A DNA stretch of 64,000 nt, taken from Millionella massiliensis (GTDB lineage Bacteria > Bacteroidota > Bacteroidia > Bacteroidales > Rikenellaceae). A program made the translations under genes and the position numbers. This document shows positions 35,619 to 44,511 of this stretch, piece by piece. The notes beneath the pieces are model-generated. The model was not told the origin of the DNA and did not search any database. It worked only from the letters and a program-made list of their open reading frames with translations. The stretch spans positions 2,526,246-2,590,245 of the forward strand of contig NZ_FNWD01000002.1 of the NCBI RefSeq assembly GCF_900104655.1. The letters are read 5' to 3'. Each line of letters begins with the position of its first letter. Within the stretch, counting starts at the first letter, position 1.

Positions 35619-38600
35619 ATGATTAAGAAAACCATTTTCACAGCAAGCCTGGCCCTGGCCATGGCCGCTGCAGTTCCCGTGACGGCATCTGCAGTCGTGG
35701 TAGCTCCGGTTGCTGCTGCGCCCGTCAGCAAGGCTCAGCAGACCTGGCTCCAACAGGCGCTGGCAGCCAAGGAGAAACTGGCTGCCGACTCTCCCAACGG
35801 ACTGCCTTACGTATCGACCGAATATCGGCGCGGTACGGCTCCCGGTAAAGTATCCGTCGATCTGACCGGGCTGAAAGAGATCTCGCTTGTAACCTGGGGT
35901 ACCCCCGACGGTAACGACTACGACCACGCCGTGTGGGCCGATGCCAAGTTTACCAAGAAAGACGGTACCGTGGTGCGTATCGGCGAGATGAAGCCCAAGG
36001 TGAAACGTATCGAAGGCAACTGGACCAGCACCGACAAAAACCTGGCCGGCAACACCCTTCAGATCCGTGACACCAAGTATAAATACGGTCTGGTGGCTCA
36101 CGCCAACAGTCTGCTCACCTATGAGCTCAATGGCGAGTATACCCGTTTCGATTCGGAAATCGGTATCGACGAAGGATCGAGCGGCGGTAGCGCCATCTTC
36201 AAGATCATGGTGACCAACGGACGTAAAGAGGCCGAAGAACTGATTGCCGCTTGTCCCGAAGTTCAGGACAAACTGGGCACCTTCATCGGCGCTCCCATCT
36301 CCGACTGGCTGACCTCGCCCGGTACGGCTCTCGAAGAGGCTGCCGTAACCAAAGTCATCAGCCAACTCGACAAACAGGACTACTTCAACGCCAAACTCAA
36401 AGAGCTTGGCAGCGTAGCCAACATGGAGCAACGTATCCTCGGTTACATGGATCTGGCCAAACAGGCCGAAACTGTGCTGAACCTGCAGGGACAGCTCGAG
36501 TGGCTCAATATTCCGGCTATCGGCAAGGCGCTGGCTGACATGAAGACCATGGATGGTTTCGACGGTGCCAAGTACGATGCCAAATACGCCGAATTGAAAG
36601 AGTTGTCGACCAAAGGATTCGATAACATCTACAAAGGCGATCAGGCCACCATCGATGCCGCAACCAAAGCGCTCGCCCTCAAACGCGAAATTCTGATGGC
36701 CAACCCGTTGCTTGATATCGACAAGATCGTCGTGACCAAATACGATATCGGCAAGAGTGCCCGTTACGTGATGGCTCCTGCCCTCGGTACTCAGCCCAAT
36801 AACTGGTCCAACCAGTACTCGGCTTCCCGCGGCGGTTTCCATGCAGCCATCGTCGAACTCTCGAACCTGCGCGGCGACAAAATCAAGGAACGCGTCATCT
36901 ACCGACCGCAAGGCGACGAACCCGTGACCGACGTGCACATGCACTGGGATGCGGACCGTATGCTCTTCACCTCGGTTGACTCGGCCCGTCGCTGGCATGT
37001 CTTCGAAGTGAAAACCGATGGTACTGGTTTCAAAAACATCACCGCAGCCATTCCCGAACCCGACGTTGAATTCGCTGACGGTGCCTATCTGCCCGACGGA
37101 CGTCTGATTATCAACACGACGCTCGGTTATCACGGGGTACCCTGTGTGGACGGTGCCGACGCTGTGGGTAACTTCGCACTCTACGATCCGAAGACCGGTT
37201 ACCTGCGTCGTCTGACCTTCGACCAGGATAACAACTGGAACCCCACCGTGATGAACAACGGTCGTGTGATGTACACCCGCTGGGAGTACACCGACCTGAT
37301 CCACTACTTCTCGCGTTTCGTGATGCACATGAACCCCGACGGAACCGAGAACAAAAACCTCTACGGTAGCGGTTCGTACTTCCCGAACTCCACCTTCGAC
37401 ATGCAGCCCCTTCCCGGCGGTTCGAGCGCATTCGTCGGCATCATCTCCGGTCACCACGGTATCGCCCGTTCCGGCCGTCTGATGATCTTCGACCCCGCCA
37501 AATCGCGTAAGGAAGAAAAAGGTATGGTACAGGAAATCCCGTTCAGCACCCGTCCGATCGAACCGATCATCAAGGACGAACTCGTGAACGGCGTTTGGCC
37601 GCAGTTCATCAAACCGCAGCCCCTCAGCGACAAATACTTCCTGGTAACCGCCAAACCGACTCCCAACTCGTTGTGGGGTATCTATCTGGTCGACATCTAT
37701 GACAACATGACCCTTGTCATGGAAGCCGAAGGCGAAGGTTACATCAACCCGATTCCGCTGGTGAAGAAGGTAACTCCGCCGATCATCCCCGACAAGATCA
37801 ACAACGACAGCAAGGAAGCTACCGTATTTATTCAGGATATCTATGAAGGCGAAGGTCTGCCGAACGTACCGCGCGGTACCGTCAAAAAACTGCGTATCCT
37901 GGCTTACGAATACGCTTACCGTCAGTCGCCGTCGAACCACTCGGCTCAAGGTATCCAGGCCGGTTGGGACATCAAACGTCTGCTCGGCGAAGTGCCCGTG
38001 GAAGAAGACGGTTCGGCCATCTTCACCATCCCGGCCAACACTCCGATCTCGCTCCAGCCGCTCGACTCGCTGGGTCGTGCCATTCAGTGGATGCGTAGCT
38101 GGTTTGTCGGTATGCCCGGTGAAACCGTTTCCTGCGTCGGCTGCCACGAAGACCAGAACCTGATGCCGATCCCGAAACGTACGATCGCTTCGACCAAGAA
38201 ACCCTCGAAGATCGAAGTTCCCGAAGGCGGCGTACGTCCCTTCACCTTCGAGCTCGAGATCCAACCGATTCTCGATCGTGCCTGCGTGGCCTGTCACAAC
38301 AACGAAAACGCTGCAGGTGGCAAAAACTTCACCGGCGGTCGCTTCGACAACCTCTACAAGTTCAGTGACAGCTACCTCGATTTCCACCCCTACTTCTATC
38401 GTCAGGGTCCGGAAGCCGATATGTATGTACTCGTACCTTATGAGTTCAACGCTTCGAACAGCGAAATGATTCAGATGCTGCAGAACGGTCACCACGGTGT
38501 CAAACTGACTGACAAAGAGTGGAAGACCCTCTACAACTGGATCGACTTCAACACTCCCTATCACAGCGGCTTCTTCAATGTAAGCGAACTGAAGGTCGGA

Positions 38601-39662
38601 CAACACGGTTATAACCAGGTTCAGCGTCGTAAAGAACTGGCCGACAAGTACGCTAACGGTATGGCAGTTGACTGGGAAAAAGAGATTCGCGACTATGCCG
38701 CTTACCTCGAAAAACAACCCAAGCCGGAACCCGTCATGCCGGAAGAAGAGCCCCAGCCCGAAGTGAAGAAAATCAAAGTCAAAGGCTGGCCCTTCACCGC
38801 TGATGAAGCGAAAACTATGGTCGGTGACGACAACAAGAAGAGCATCGAAATCGCTCCGGGCATCAAGATGAACTTTGTCCGTATCCCCGCCGGTACCTTC
38901 GTGATGGGTGCAGACAAAGGCATCTCGGCTCCGAAAGCCAAAGTCAAGATCGACAAGGCCTTCTGGATGGGCGAAATCGAAGTCAGCAACGAACAGTTCC
39001 GTGCCATCTTCCCGCAGCACGACAACCGTCTGATCGGCCAGCACTGGAAAGACCACACCGGTCCGAACTACCTGGTGAACGAAGACTGGCGTCCGGCTAT
39101 CCGCGTAAGCTGGGAACAGGCAATGGAATACTGCCGTCAGCTGAGCGAAAAGACCGGCTTGAAGATCACTCTTCCGACCGAAGCTCAGTGGGAATGGGCC
39201 GCACGTGCCGGTGTCGATGGCGACAACTGGTGGGGTGTTTCGACCGACTTCTCGGCTTACGAGAACCTGGCCGACGTACAACTCCAGAAGATGGCCGTGA
39301 GCGGTGTTGACCCGCAGCCGATGAATCCGAAGAGCGAAATTTTCAAATATTGGGACTTCCTGCCCAAAGACGCTTCGGTGGATGACGGCAACATGCTGCT
39401 CGGCAAGAGCGGTACCTACAAGGCCAACCCGTGGGGTCTGTACGACATGCAGGGTAATGTTGCTGAGTGGACCCGTTCGGACTATCGTCCCTATCCTTAC
39501 AACGTCAAAGCGGATACTGAAAACGTATCCAACGCTGAGAAGGTGGTACGCGGTGGTTCGTGGATCGATCGCACGAAGAACGCAAGTCTCTCGACTCGTC
39601 GTCACTTCCTGCCGTGGCAACCTGTCCGCAACGTTGGTTTCCGTGTGATTATCGAAGAATAA
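35619..39662 (+). CDS. Multidomain exported protein: NPCBM, propeller, two c-haem sites, FGE-like domain
   Basis: The protein has 1347 residues with a signal peptide (about 1-26). An NPCBM carbohydrate-binding module lies at about 60-190 (YGLVAHANSLLTYELNG). A helical spacer follows, then a long propeller-like region (about 350-800) of the kind found in hydrazine-synthase alpha-like (HzsA middle domain) proteins, with c-haem sites CVGCH (839-843) and CVACH (889-893). The C-terminal domain (about 1085-1345) is an FGE-sulfatase fold (PAGTFVMGADKG, WEWAARAG, QGNVAEWTRSDY, VVRGGSWIDR). The two copper-binding cysteines of true FGE are absent, so catalysis by that domain is unlikely. The role is unknown; it is probably an exported substrate-binding redox protein. 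Confidence 0.8.
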   Translation: MIKKTIFTASLALAMAAAVPVTASAVVVAPVAAAPVSKAQQTWLQQALAAKEKLAADSPNGLPYVSTEYRRGTAPGKVSVDLTGLKEISLVTWGTPDGNDYDHAVWADAKFTKKDGTVVRIGEMKPKVKRIEGNWTSTDKNLAGNTLQIRDTKYKYGLVAHANSLLTYELNGEYTRFDSEIGIDEGSSGGSAIFKIMVTNGRKEAEELIAACPEVQDKLGTFIGAPISDWLTSPGTALEEAAVTKVISQLDKQDYFNAKLKELGSVANMEQRILGYMDLAKQAETVLNLQGQLEWLNIPAIGKALADMKTMDGFDGAKYDAKYAELKELSTKGFDNIYKGDQATIDAATKALALKREILMANPLLDIDKIVVTKYDIGKSARYVMAPALGTQPNNWSNQYSASRGGFHAAIVELSNLRGDKIKERVIYRPQGDEPVTDVHMHWDADRMLFTSVDSARRWHVFEVKTDGTGFKNITAAIPEPDVEFADGAYLPDGRLIINTTLGYHGVPCVDGADAVGNFALYDPKTGYLRRLTFDQDNNWNPTVMNNGRVMYTRWEYTDLIHYFSRFVMHMNPDGTENKNLYGSGSYFPNSTFDMQPLPGGSSAFVGIISGHHGIARSGRLMIFDPAKSRKEEKGMVQEIPFSTRPIEPIIKDELVNGVWPQFIKPQPLSDKYFLVTAKPTPNSLWGIYLVDIYDNMTLVMEAEGEGYINPIPLVKKVTPPIIPDKINNDSKEATVFIQDIYEGEGLPNVPRGTVKKLRILAYEYAYRQSPSNHSAQGIQAGWDIKRLLGEVPVEEDGSAIFTIPANTPISLQPLDSLGRAIQWMRSWFVGMPGETVSCVGCHEDQNLMPIPKRTIASTKKPSKIEVPEGGVRPFTFELEIQPILDRACVACHNNENAAGGKNFTGGRFDNLYKFSDSYLDFHPYFYRQGPEADMYVLVPYEFNASNSEMIQMLQNGHHGVKLTDKEWKTLYNWIDFNTPYHSGFFNVSELKVGQHGYNQVQRRKELADKYANGMAVDWEKEIRDYAAYLEKQPKPEPVMPEEEPQPEVKKIKVKGWPFTADEAKTMVGDDNKKSIEIAPGIKMNFVRIPAGTFVMGADKGISAPKAKVKIDKAFWMGEIEVSNEQFRAIFPQHDNRLIGQHWKDHTGPNYLVNEDWRPAIRVSWEQAMEYCRQLSEKTGLKITLPTEAQWEWAARAGVDGDNWWGVSTDFSAYENLADVQLQKMAVSGVDPQPMNPKSEIFKYWDFLPKDASVDDGNMLLGKSGTYKANPWGLYDMQGNVAEWTRSDYRPYPYNVKADTENVSNAEKVVRGGSWIDRTKNASLSTRRHFLPWQPVRNVGFRVIIEE

Positions 39663-39688
39663 TTGTTCGGATTACCGATTGAATACCG

Positions 39689-39722
39689 GTCCGGTCTGTC
39701 GAAAGACAGACCGGACTTTTTT
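39689..39722 (+). terminator. Rho-independent terminator closing the cluster
   Basis: A 12-bp perfect stem (39689-39700 with 39705-39716) with a stable GAAA loop, then six Ts. Confidence 0.93.
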
Positions 39723-39779
39723 GTTTGGTGCGTAATGGAGGCCGGAAGGGGGTGGAATAACGGTATGGAGGAGGGCGTG

Positions 39780-40165
39780 TAAAAGGCGGTGTGGGAATGG
39801 CGGAGTGGGAGGGTAGCGTGGAAGAGATGAAGGGGGGGGATGTCGAGTGGAGGGGACGGAGTGGCGTGAATGATGAGGTGTGAGGAGAGCGTGAAAATGA
39901 CGGAGTGGAAGGCTAGCGTGGACGAGATGAAAGGGGGGGATGTCGAGTGGAAGGGCAGGTGAATGATGAGGTGTGAGGAGAGCGTGAAAAAGGCGGAGTG
40001 GAAGGGTAGCGTGGAAGAGATGAAAGGGAGGGATGTCGAGTGGAGGGGCAGGTGAATGATGAGGTGTGAGGAGGGAGTGAAAGTGGCGGTGTGGGGATGG
40101 CGGAGTGGAAGGCTAGCGTGAAAGAGATGTGAGGAAATGATGTGGGGTGGAGAAGGACGGCCAGT
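39780..40165 (+). repeat. Degenerate tandem repeat, about four copies of a 93-107 bp unit
   Basis: The block gatgtcgagtgga recurs at about 39839, 39939 and 40032, with a decayed copy near 40139. The block GCGGAGTGGAAGG followed by TAGCGTGGA recurs at about 39800, 39900, 39993 and 40100. Unit length is therefore about 93 to 107 bp. The sequence is very poor in C on the plus strand and has no supported coding frame. Confidence 0.85.
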
Positions 40166-40627
40166 AGTGTGAGACGGTCAGCTTGTATGTTGGTGAAAAG
40201 AGCATGATATGTAGCTTCGGTTTCGCGAGTGGTGCGGCTACACCGGTTCTTCATTTTTCGTTCAGTCTCTTCGCAATCCGTTACGTTGTAAACTTCTCCA
40301 TTTTGCCAGCTGCTGCACTCGTATTGAGGCTGTTCTCCTGTTGTTTTGAGGCTCTCCTTATTGAGGTGAATACTTTGAACCCGGTGATAAAGCCATTCTG
40401 TTCAACTCAATTTGGTCCAGTGTATCCTGCTGGCTTGTTCTGTCCCAAGCAGATTGTTAGATCCATCTCTAAATATACAGGGCCAAGCAAACAGCGTGTG
40501 GGTAATGATCCCGCTAAGACAGTTTGTGACTGTTTCTATTGATCAAATCAGTGAATATGAACCAGTGTTTATTGCTGGAGTGGCTGTGCCGCCCCTGAAA
40601 CGGCAGATCGGTATAGGGCTAAAAGCA
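40166..40627. other. Non-coding stretch of unusual composition
   Basis: It is AT-richer than its surroundings and sits between the tandem repeat and the ccsBA terminator. I see no intact gene; short open frames have no recognisable domain. It could be an eroded gene or mobile-element remnant. Confidence 0.45.
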
Positions 40628-40668
40628 GAGCGCCCCGGCAACACCATAGATGGTGTGCCGGGGCGCTC
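40621..40668 (-). terminator. Terminator after ccsBA
   Basis: An 18-bp stem with a one-base bulge (40628-40646 with 40651-40668); on the minus strand it is followed by TGCTTTT. Confidence 0.8.
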
Positions 40669-40692
40669 GTTTCAAGCGAAATCTTGTGATTA

Positions 40693-43335
40693 TTAGCAGG
40701 ACTTTCTTTTTCTCCAGGCCAGCAGGGCAATGATGGCCGCTATCAGGTAGACGACCCAGATGGCGTAGAGTGCGGGCGGTGCGGAGTCGGCGCCGTAGGA
40801 GTGCATCCCGCTGAGGTAGTAGTTGACCCCGAAGAAGGTCATCAGTACGGCCCCCAGTCCGATGATGGTCATCAGGTTGAAAAGGTAGTCGCCGCCGCGT
40901 CGGATGGCCGGAACGAAGCGGGCGTGGAGGATGAACGTGTAGACGATCATCGTAATCAGGGCCCAGGTCTCCTTCGGGTCCCATCCCCAATAGCGTCCCC
41001 ACGATTCGTTGGCCCAGACGGCTCCGAGGAAGGTGCCGGCCGTGAGGAGCACCAGGCCGACCGTCAGCGCCATTTCGTTGATGATGGTCAGTTCGCGGAT
41101 TTGGGAGTCGAGCCGCTCGGCATTACGTGCCGTTTTGCAGGCCATGATGAGCAACGAGATGAGGCCCAGCAGGAACCCGATTCCGAAGAACCCGTAGCTG
41201 CCGGTAATGGCGGCCACGTGGACCAGAAGCCAGGGCGATTTGAGCACCGGTACGAGCGGGGTGATTTCTGGGTCCATCCAGTTGAGCGTCGAGACGAACA
41301 TCAGCACTCCCGAGAGGAAGGCGGCCAGCGCCATGGTCATCCGTGACCGCCAGCCGAAGGCCAGTCCGGCGATGGCCGTGGCCCAGGCCACGAAGATCAT
41401 CGATTCGTAGGCGTTCGAGACGGGCGGTCGTCCGGCGATGTACCACCGCAGACCGACGCCAAAAGTTTGTCCGAGGAAGATTACCACGATGATGCTGGTC
41501 AGTATGCCGACCGCCACGCGCCACCCTTTCGAAGGGGTGACGAGGCGGAAGATCAGTGCCAGTATCAGCAGCAGCCCGAAGCCCATGTAGAAGAACCCGG
41601 CCCATTTGAAGAGATTCAGCCGGTTGTAGAGCATCTCTGCTTCGATCCGGTCCTGGTCGATGTGGTAGGCCTTGGCTTTGGCGTTCTGGTAGGTGGCGAT
41701 CATGCCGGCGATCTCCTGCGGAACGCTCCAGTCGCCGCTCTCGAGTGACTCCATGGTTTCGGTGGCGAACCACGGGAAGATCTTGCTCACGAACATCGAA
41801 TCCTGACCCTGGAAGACGCTCAGATCGTCGCCTGGTGAGTACCACGCGTCGTTGTTGTCCAGCGTACCGTCGTGCGGGAAGATGGCCAGCATTTGGCCTG
41901 CGAACAGGGCGTTGATGATGTTTACCTTTTCGTCGAGTTTGAGCAGCTCCTTGTCGTATTTGTTGCGTTCGCGCACGGGCTTGGCGTAGACGGCCTCCAC
42001 TTCGTCGGCAAAGCGGTAGTTTCCTTCGTCGTCCAGCACGTCGATAAAGGCCAGGTAGCCGCTCTCGACCTGCTCTTCGTCAATTCCGGTTTTGCGCAGC
42101 AGCGCTTCGCTGCCGACGTCGATCATCGGAATACGGCTCCAGATCTGGGGCTGGGTGATGATACCGAGCAGTACCTGATCGGGATTCAGTCCGCGGTACT
42201 TGTCGCCGCGGTAGATCTTGCGCAACAGTTTGGCGGCATAGGTGTCGACCGGTTCGATGCGTCCCTGCGAACTTTGCACCATGAGCCGTCCGAAGGCCTG
42301 TGCCGTGGCGGGGTCGATGGCGGTCTCTTCGGCGTAGAGGATGGCCATTTTCTTCTCCCGACGGCGGTCGACAGGACGACGCTGTTCGGGTTCAGGAGCA
42401 ACAGACTCGGGCATCTCGACCGTCTGGCCGGCGGCTTCCTGTTCGGCGATGGCTTCGCGCATGGCCTCTTCGGCGTGCTCACGTTCGATCTGCTCCATCT
42501 GTCGCCGGCTGTTTGCTTCGATCTGCGAGATGGTCAGCGTATCGACTTTCGGCTGTGCCGAAGCTGAGCCCAGCGATCCGATGAACAGGGCTGTGGCCAC
42601 GGCAGCGGTGACGGATTTGCGCCCGAGCATGCGGCCGAGGGTCCGGAAGCGGGAGTTTTTGTGGAAAAGGGCCACCAGCATGCCGCCCATCAGCAGGATG
42701 TAGCCCAGATAGGTGATGAGGGTCCCCATGCGGTCGCGGTTGACGGAGAGCACGGTGCCGAGTTCATCGGGGTCGTAGCTCGACTGGTAGAGCCGGTATG
42801 CGCCCACGTGGAGGACGTTGTTCATGTAGATGTTTTCGTGTTTGTCGGGGTGTCCGGCGCGTCGCACCACCACGTCGCTCTCGAACGACGAGGGGCTGTG
42901 CGATCCGGGGTAGCGGACCAGCCGGAAGTCGGTCAGTTCGACCGAGAAGGGGAGCGTTTCGAGCACCTGCGTGGGATCGGTGGGGTCGAGCAGCTCGGCT
43001 GAGCTTTCACCTTCGCGGATGTGCATGATGCCTTCGCGTCCGGTCAGGTGGGTGACCATGGCGCCGAGCAGGATCAGGGCAAAGGCGTAGTGGAAGATCA
43101 GCGTGGCCCATTTTCGCTGGCGGACGAGGTGCTGGCGGGCGGCGATGCCGACGAAGTTCACGACCAGCAGCAGTTGCAGCAGGAAGAAGAGCCAGTTGTT
43201 GTAGACCCAGTGTCGGGCCACGGGCGTACCGTATTTGCTTTCGATGAAGGTGGCGGCGGCCAGCACTGCGGCGTAGATCACGAGCAGGGTGGCCATGGCG
43301 GGGTAGGAGATGAGTATCCGGATCAGTTTTTTCAT
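40693..43335 (-). CDS. ccsBA: Cytochrome c biogenesis protein, ResB-CcsA fusion (CcsBA)
   Basis: This is system II haem export and attachment for c-type cytochromes, in the cytoplasmic membrane. The 880-residue product has the ResB part first (about 1-230, several transmembrane helices). A large extracytoplasmic insertion of about 260 residues (about 260-525) with an acidic coiled-coil-like region follows. The CcsA part is C-terminal (about 530-880), with about eight transmembrane helices and the haem-binding WWD motif WGRYWGWDPKE at 779-789. It is the plausible haem-loading machine for the CxxCH proteins of the neighbouring cluster, although it serves all c-type cytochromes of the cell. It starts 4 bp after DAHP synthase and is probably in the same transcript. 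Confidence 0.93.
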   Translation of the reverse strand: MKKLIRILISYPAMATLLVIYAAVLAAATFIESKYGTPVARHWVYNNWLFFLLQLLLVVNFVGIAARQHLVRQRKWATLIFHYAFALILLGAMVTHLTGREGIMHIREGESSAELLDPTDPTQVLETLPFSVELTDFRLVRYPGSHSPSSFESDVVVRRAGHPDKHENIYMNNVLHVGAYRLYQSSYDPDELGTVLSVNRDRMGTLITYLGYILLMGGMLVALFHKNSRFRTLGRMLGRKSVTAAVATALFIGSLGSASAQPKVDTLTISQIEANSRRQMEQIEREHAEEAMREAIAEQEAAGQTVEMPESVAPEPEQRRPVDRRREKKMAILYAEETAIDPATAQAFGRLMVQSSQGRIEPVDTYAAKLLRKIYRGDKYRGLNPDQVLLGIITQPQIWSRIPMIDVGSEALLRKTGIDEEQVESGYLAFIDVLDDEGNYRFADEVEAVYAKPVRERNKYDKELLKLDEKVNIINALFAGQMLAIFPHDGTLDNNDAWYSPGDDLSVFQGQDSMFVSKIFPWFATETMESLESGDWSVPQEIAGMIATYQNAKAKAYHIDQDRIEAEMLYNRLNLFKWAGFFYMGFGLLLILALIFRLVTPSKGWRVAVGILTSIIVVIFLGQTFGVGLRWYIAGRPPVSNAYESMIFVAWATAIAGLAFGWRSRMTMALAAFLSGVLMFVSTLNWMDPEITPLVPVLKSPWLLVHVAAITGSYGFFGIGFLLGLISLLIMACKTARNAERLDSQIRELTIINEMALTVGLVLLTAGTFLGAVWANESWGRYWGWDPKETWALITMIVYTFILHARFVPAIRRGGDYLFNLMTIIGLGAVLMTFFGVNYYLSGMHSYGADSAPPALYAIWVVYLIAAIIALLAWRKRKSC

Positions 43336-43339
43336 GGGG

Positions 43340-44092
43340 TTATTCGGTCAGTTTCAGGGTCTGGAACAGGTGGCCGATCTCTTCGGGGGTGAGTTGTTGG
43401 GCGGCGTCGCTCAGGGCTGCCGACGGGTTGCAGTGCGATTCGATGAAAAGGCCGTCGAGCCCGAGCGAAAGGGCCATGCCGGCGACCATCGGGACGAGGT
43501 GTGCCTTGCCGGCGATGTGGCTGGGGTCGCACACCACGGGCAGGTCGGGGCGTTGCTCCTTGAGCCACAGCGGGACGCTCCAGATGGGGCTGTTGCGGAA
43601 GACGTCTTTCTCCCAGGAGCAGAAACCGCGGTGGATGGCCACGATGCGTCCTTTGATACCGGCCCGTTCGATGCGTTCGATGGCGCCGAGCCACAGGGCC
43701 GAGTCGGGGGCGATCGGGTTTTTGATGTAGACGTCGATCTGGCAGCCGCGCAGGGCGTTGGCGATGTCCTGTACGTCGAAGGGGTTGGTCGAGGTGCGGG
43801 CGCCGATCCAGGCGACATCCATGCCGGCCTTGAGCAGCAGCTCGGCATTGCGGGCGGTGTTGAGTTCGGTGGCGATGCGCATGCCGTAGGTGCGGCGCAC
43901 TTCGGTCATCCACTCCAGCCCTTCGGCACCGATGCCCTCAAAGCAGCCGGGACGGGTGCGCGGTTTCCACAGACCGGCCCGGAAGCAACCGACACCTGCG
44001 GCGGCCAGTCCTTCGGCCGTTCGGAGCACTTGTTCGCGAGTTTCGGCGCTGCAGGGGCCGCAAACAATGATTTTATCGGATGTGAGCTTCAT
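43340..44092 (-). CDS. 3-deoxy-7-phosphoheptulonate synthase (DAHP synthase, KDO8PS-like type)
   Basis: It condenses phosphoenolpyruvate and erythrose-4-phosphate, the first step of the shikimate route. The 250-residue protein has the family blocks CGPCSAE (11-17), LWKPRTRPGCFEG, IGARTSTNPFDVQDI, YIKNPI, IHRGFCSWE, VVCDPSHIAGK and IESHCNPS. The order and motifs fit the type I-beta (AroA/AroG-related) class. It lacks the chorismate mutase domain often fused in Bacteroidales homologues (see the finding), so may be an unregulated or single-function form. A -7 box (TACCTTTA on the minus strand) is at 44115-44122. Confidence 0.9.
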   Translation of the reverse strand: MKLTSDKIIVCGPCSAETREQVLRTAEGLAAAGVGCFRAGLWKPRTRPGCFEGIGAEGLEWMTEVRRTYGMRIATELNTARNAELLLKAGMDVAWIGARTSTNPFDVQDIANALRGCQIDVYIKNPIAPDSALWLGAIERIERAGIKGRIVAIHRGFCSWEKDVFRNSPIWSVPLWLKEQRPDLPVVCDPSHIAGKAHLVPMVAGMALSLGLDGLFIESHCNPSAALSDAAQQLTPEEIGHLFQTLKLTE

Positions 44093-44511
44093 GTTTGGTG
44101 TTAGTTTTTAACGATAAAGGTACGGTTTTGTTCCCGGAATCACCAAAGATCGGGACAAAAAGGTCGAACATTTCTTGCCGGGGTGGCTTGTTGCGGGCGG
44201 GGGAGGTACTGTGGGGGCCGGTGGAGGGCGATGACCCTGTTGCAGAATCTGTTGCAGAACAGGAAGGGTGGTGCAGACTCGCGATCGAGGATAGGTCGTG
44301 AGACCGGTTGCCGGCGTATGAATCGCGGATCGTTTTATTTTTGCAGACGACCCACGCGGGGCAGGGTGTCGAGGGGAAAAAAGAAACAGGTGGAATGGGG
44401 CTGATAATCAGTTGAATCGTAAAAATTTTCGAAAAAACGATCTGGTGCGACATCCAAAACGAACTCTCGGTGCGTCTTAAGAACAGAAACAACAATTAAA
44501 ATCTCGATACT
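44093..44511. other. Intergenic region between divergent genes, 419 bp
   Basis: It contains the DAHP synthase -7 box (44115-44122, minus) and a plus-strand TATTTTTG at 44336-44343, a candidate -7 box for the sigma-factor operon with a leader of about 165 nt. A short direct repeat, CTGTTGCAGAA, occurs twice near 44229-44251. Nothing coding is seen. Confidence 0.5.
44115..44122 (-). promoter_or_regulatory. -7 box of DAHP synthase/ccsBA transcript
   Basis: The minus strand reads TACCTTTA, one change from TAnnTTTG, about 23 nt before the start codon. Confidence 0.5.

Noticed and set aside
35574-39620. A 1348-residue open frame opposite the multidomain haem protein.
   Set aside because: Antisense shadow of a gene with clear signal peptide, haem and FGE-like motifs.
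39000-39662. Reading the C-terminal domain at 35619-39662 as an active formylglycine-generating enzyme.
   Set aside because: The RGGSW-type block is present but the two cysteines that bind copper in true FGE are not.
39913-40254. A minus-strand frame of 113 residues rich in Ser/Pro/His in the tandem-repeat block.
   Set aside because: It reads through the degenerate repeat and gives a low-complexity sequence; copy differences show no codon-like pattern.
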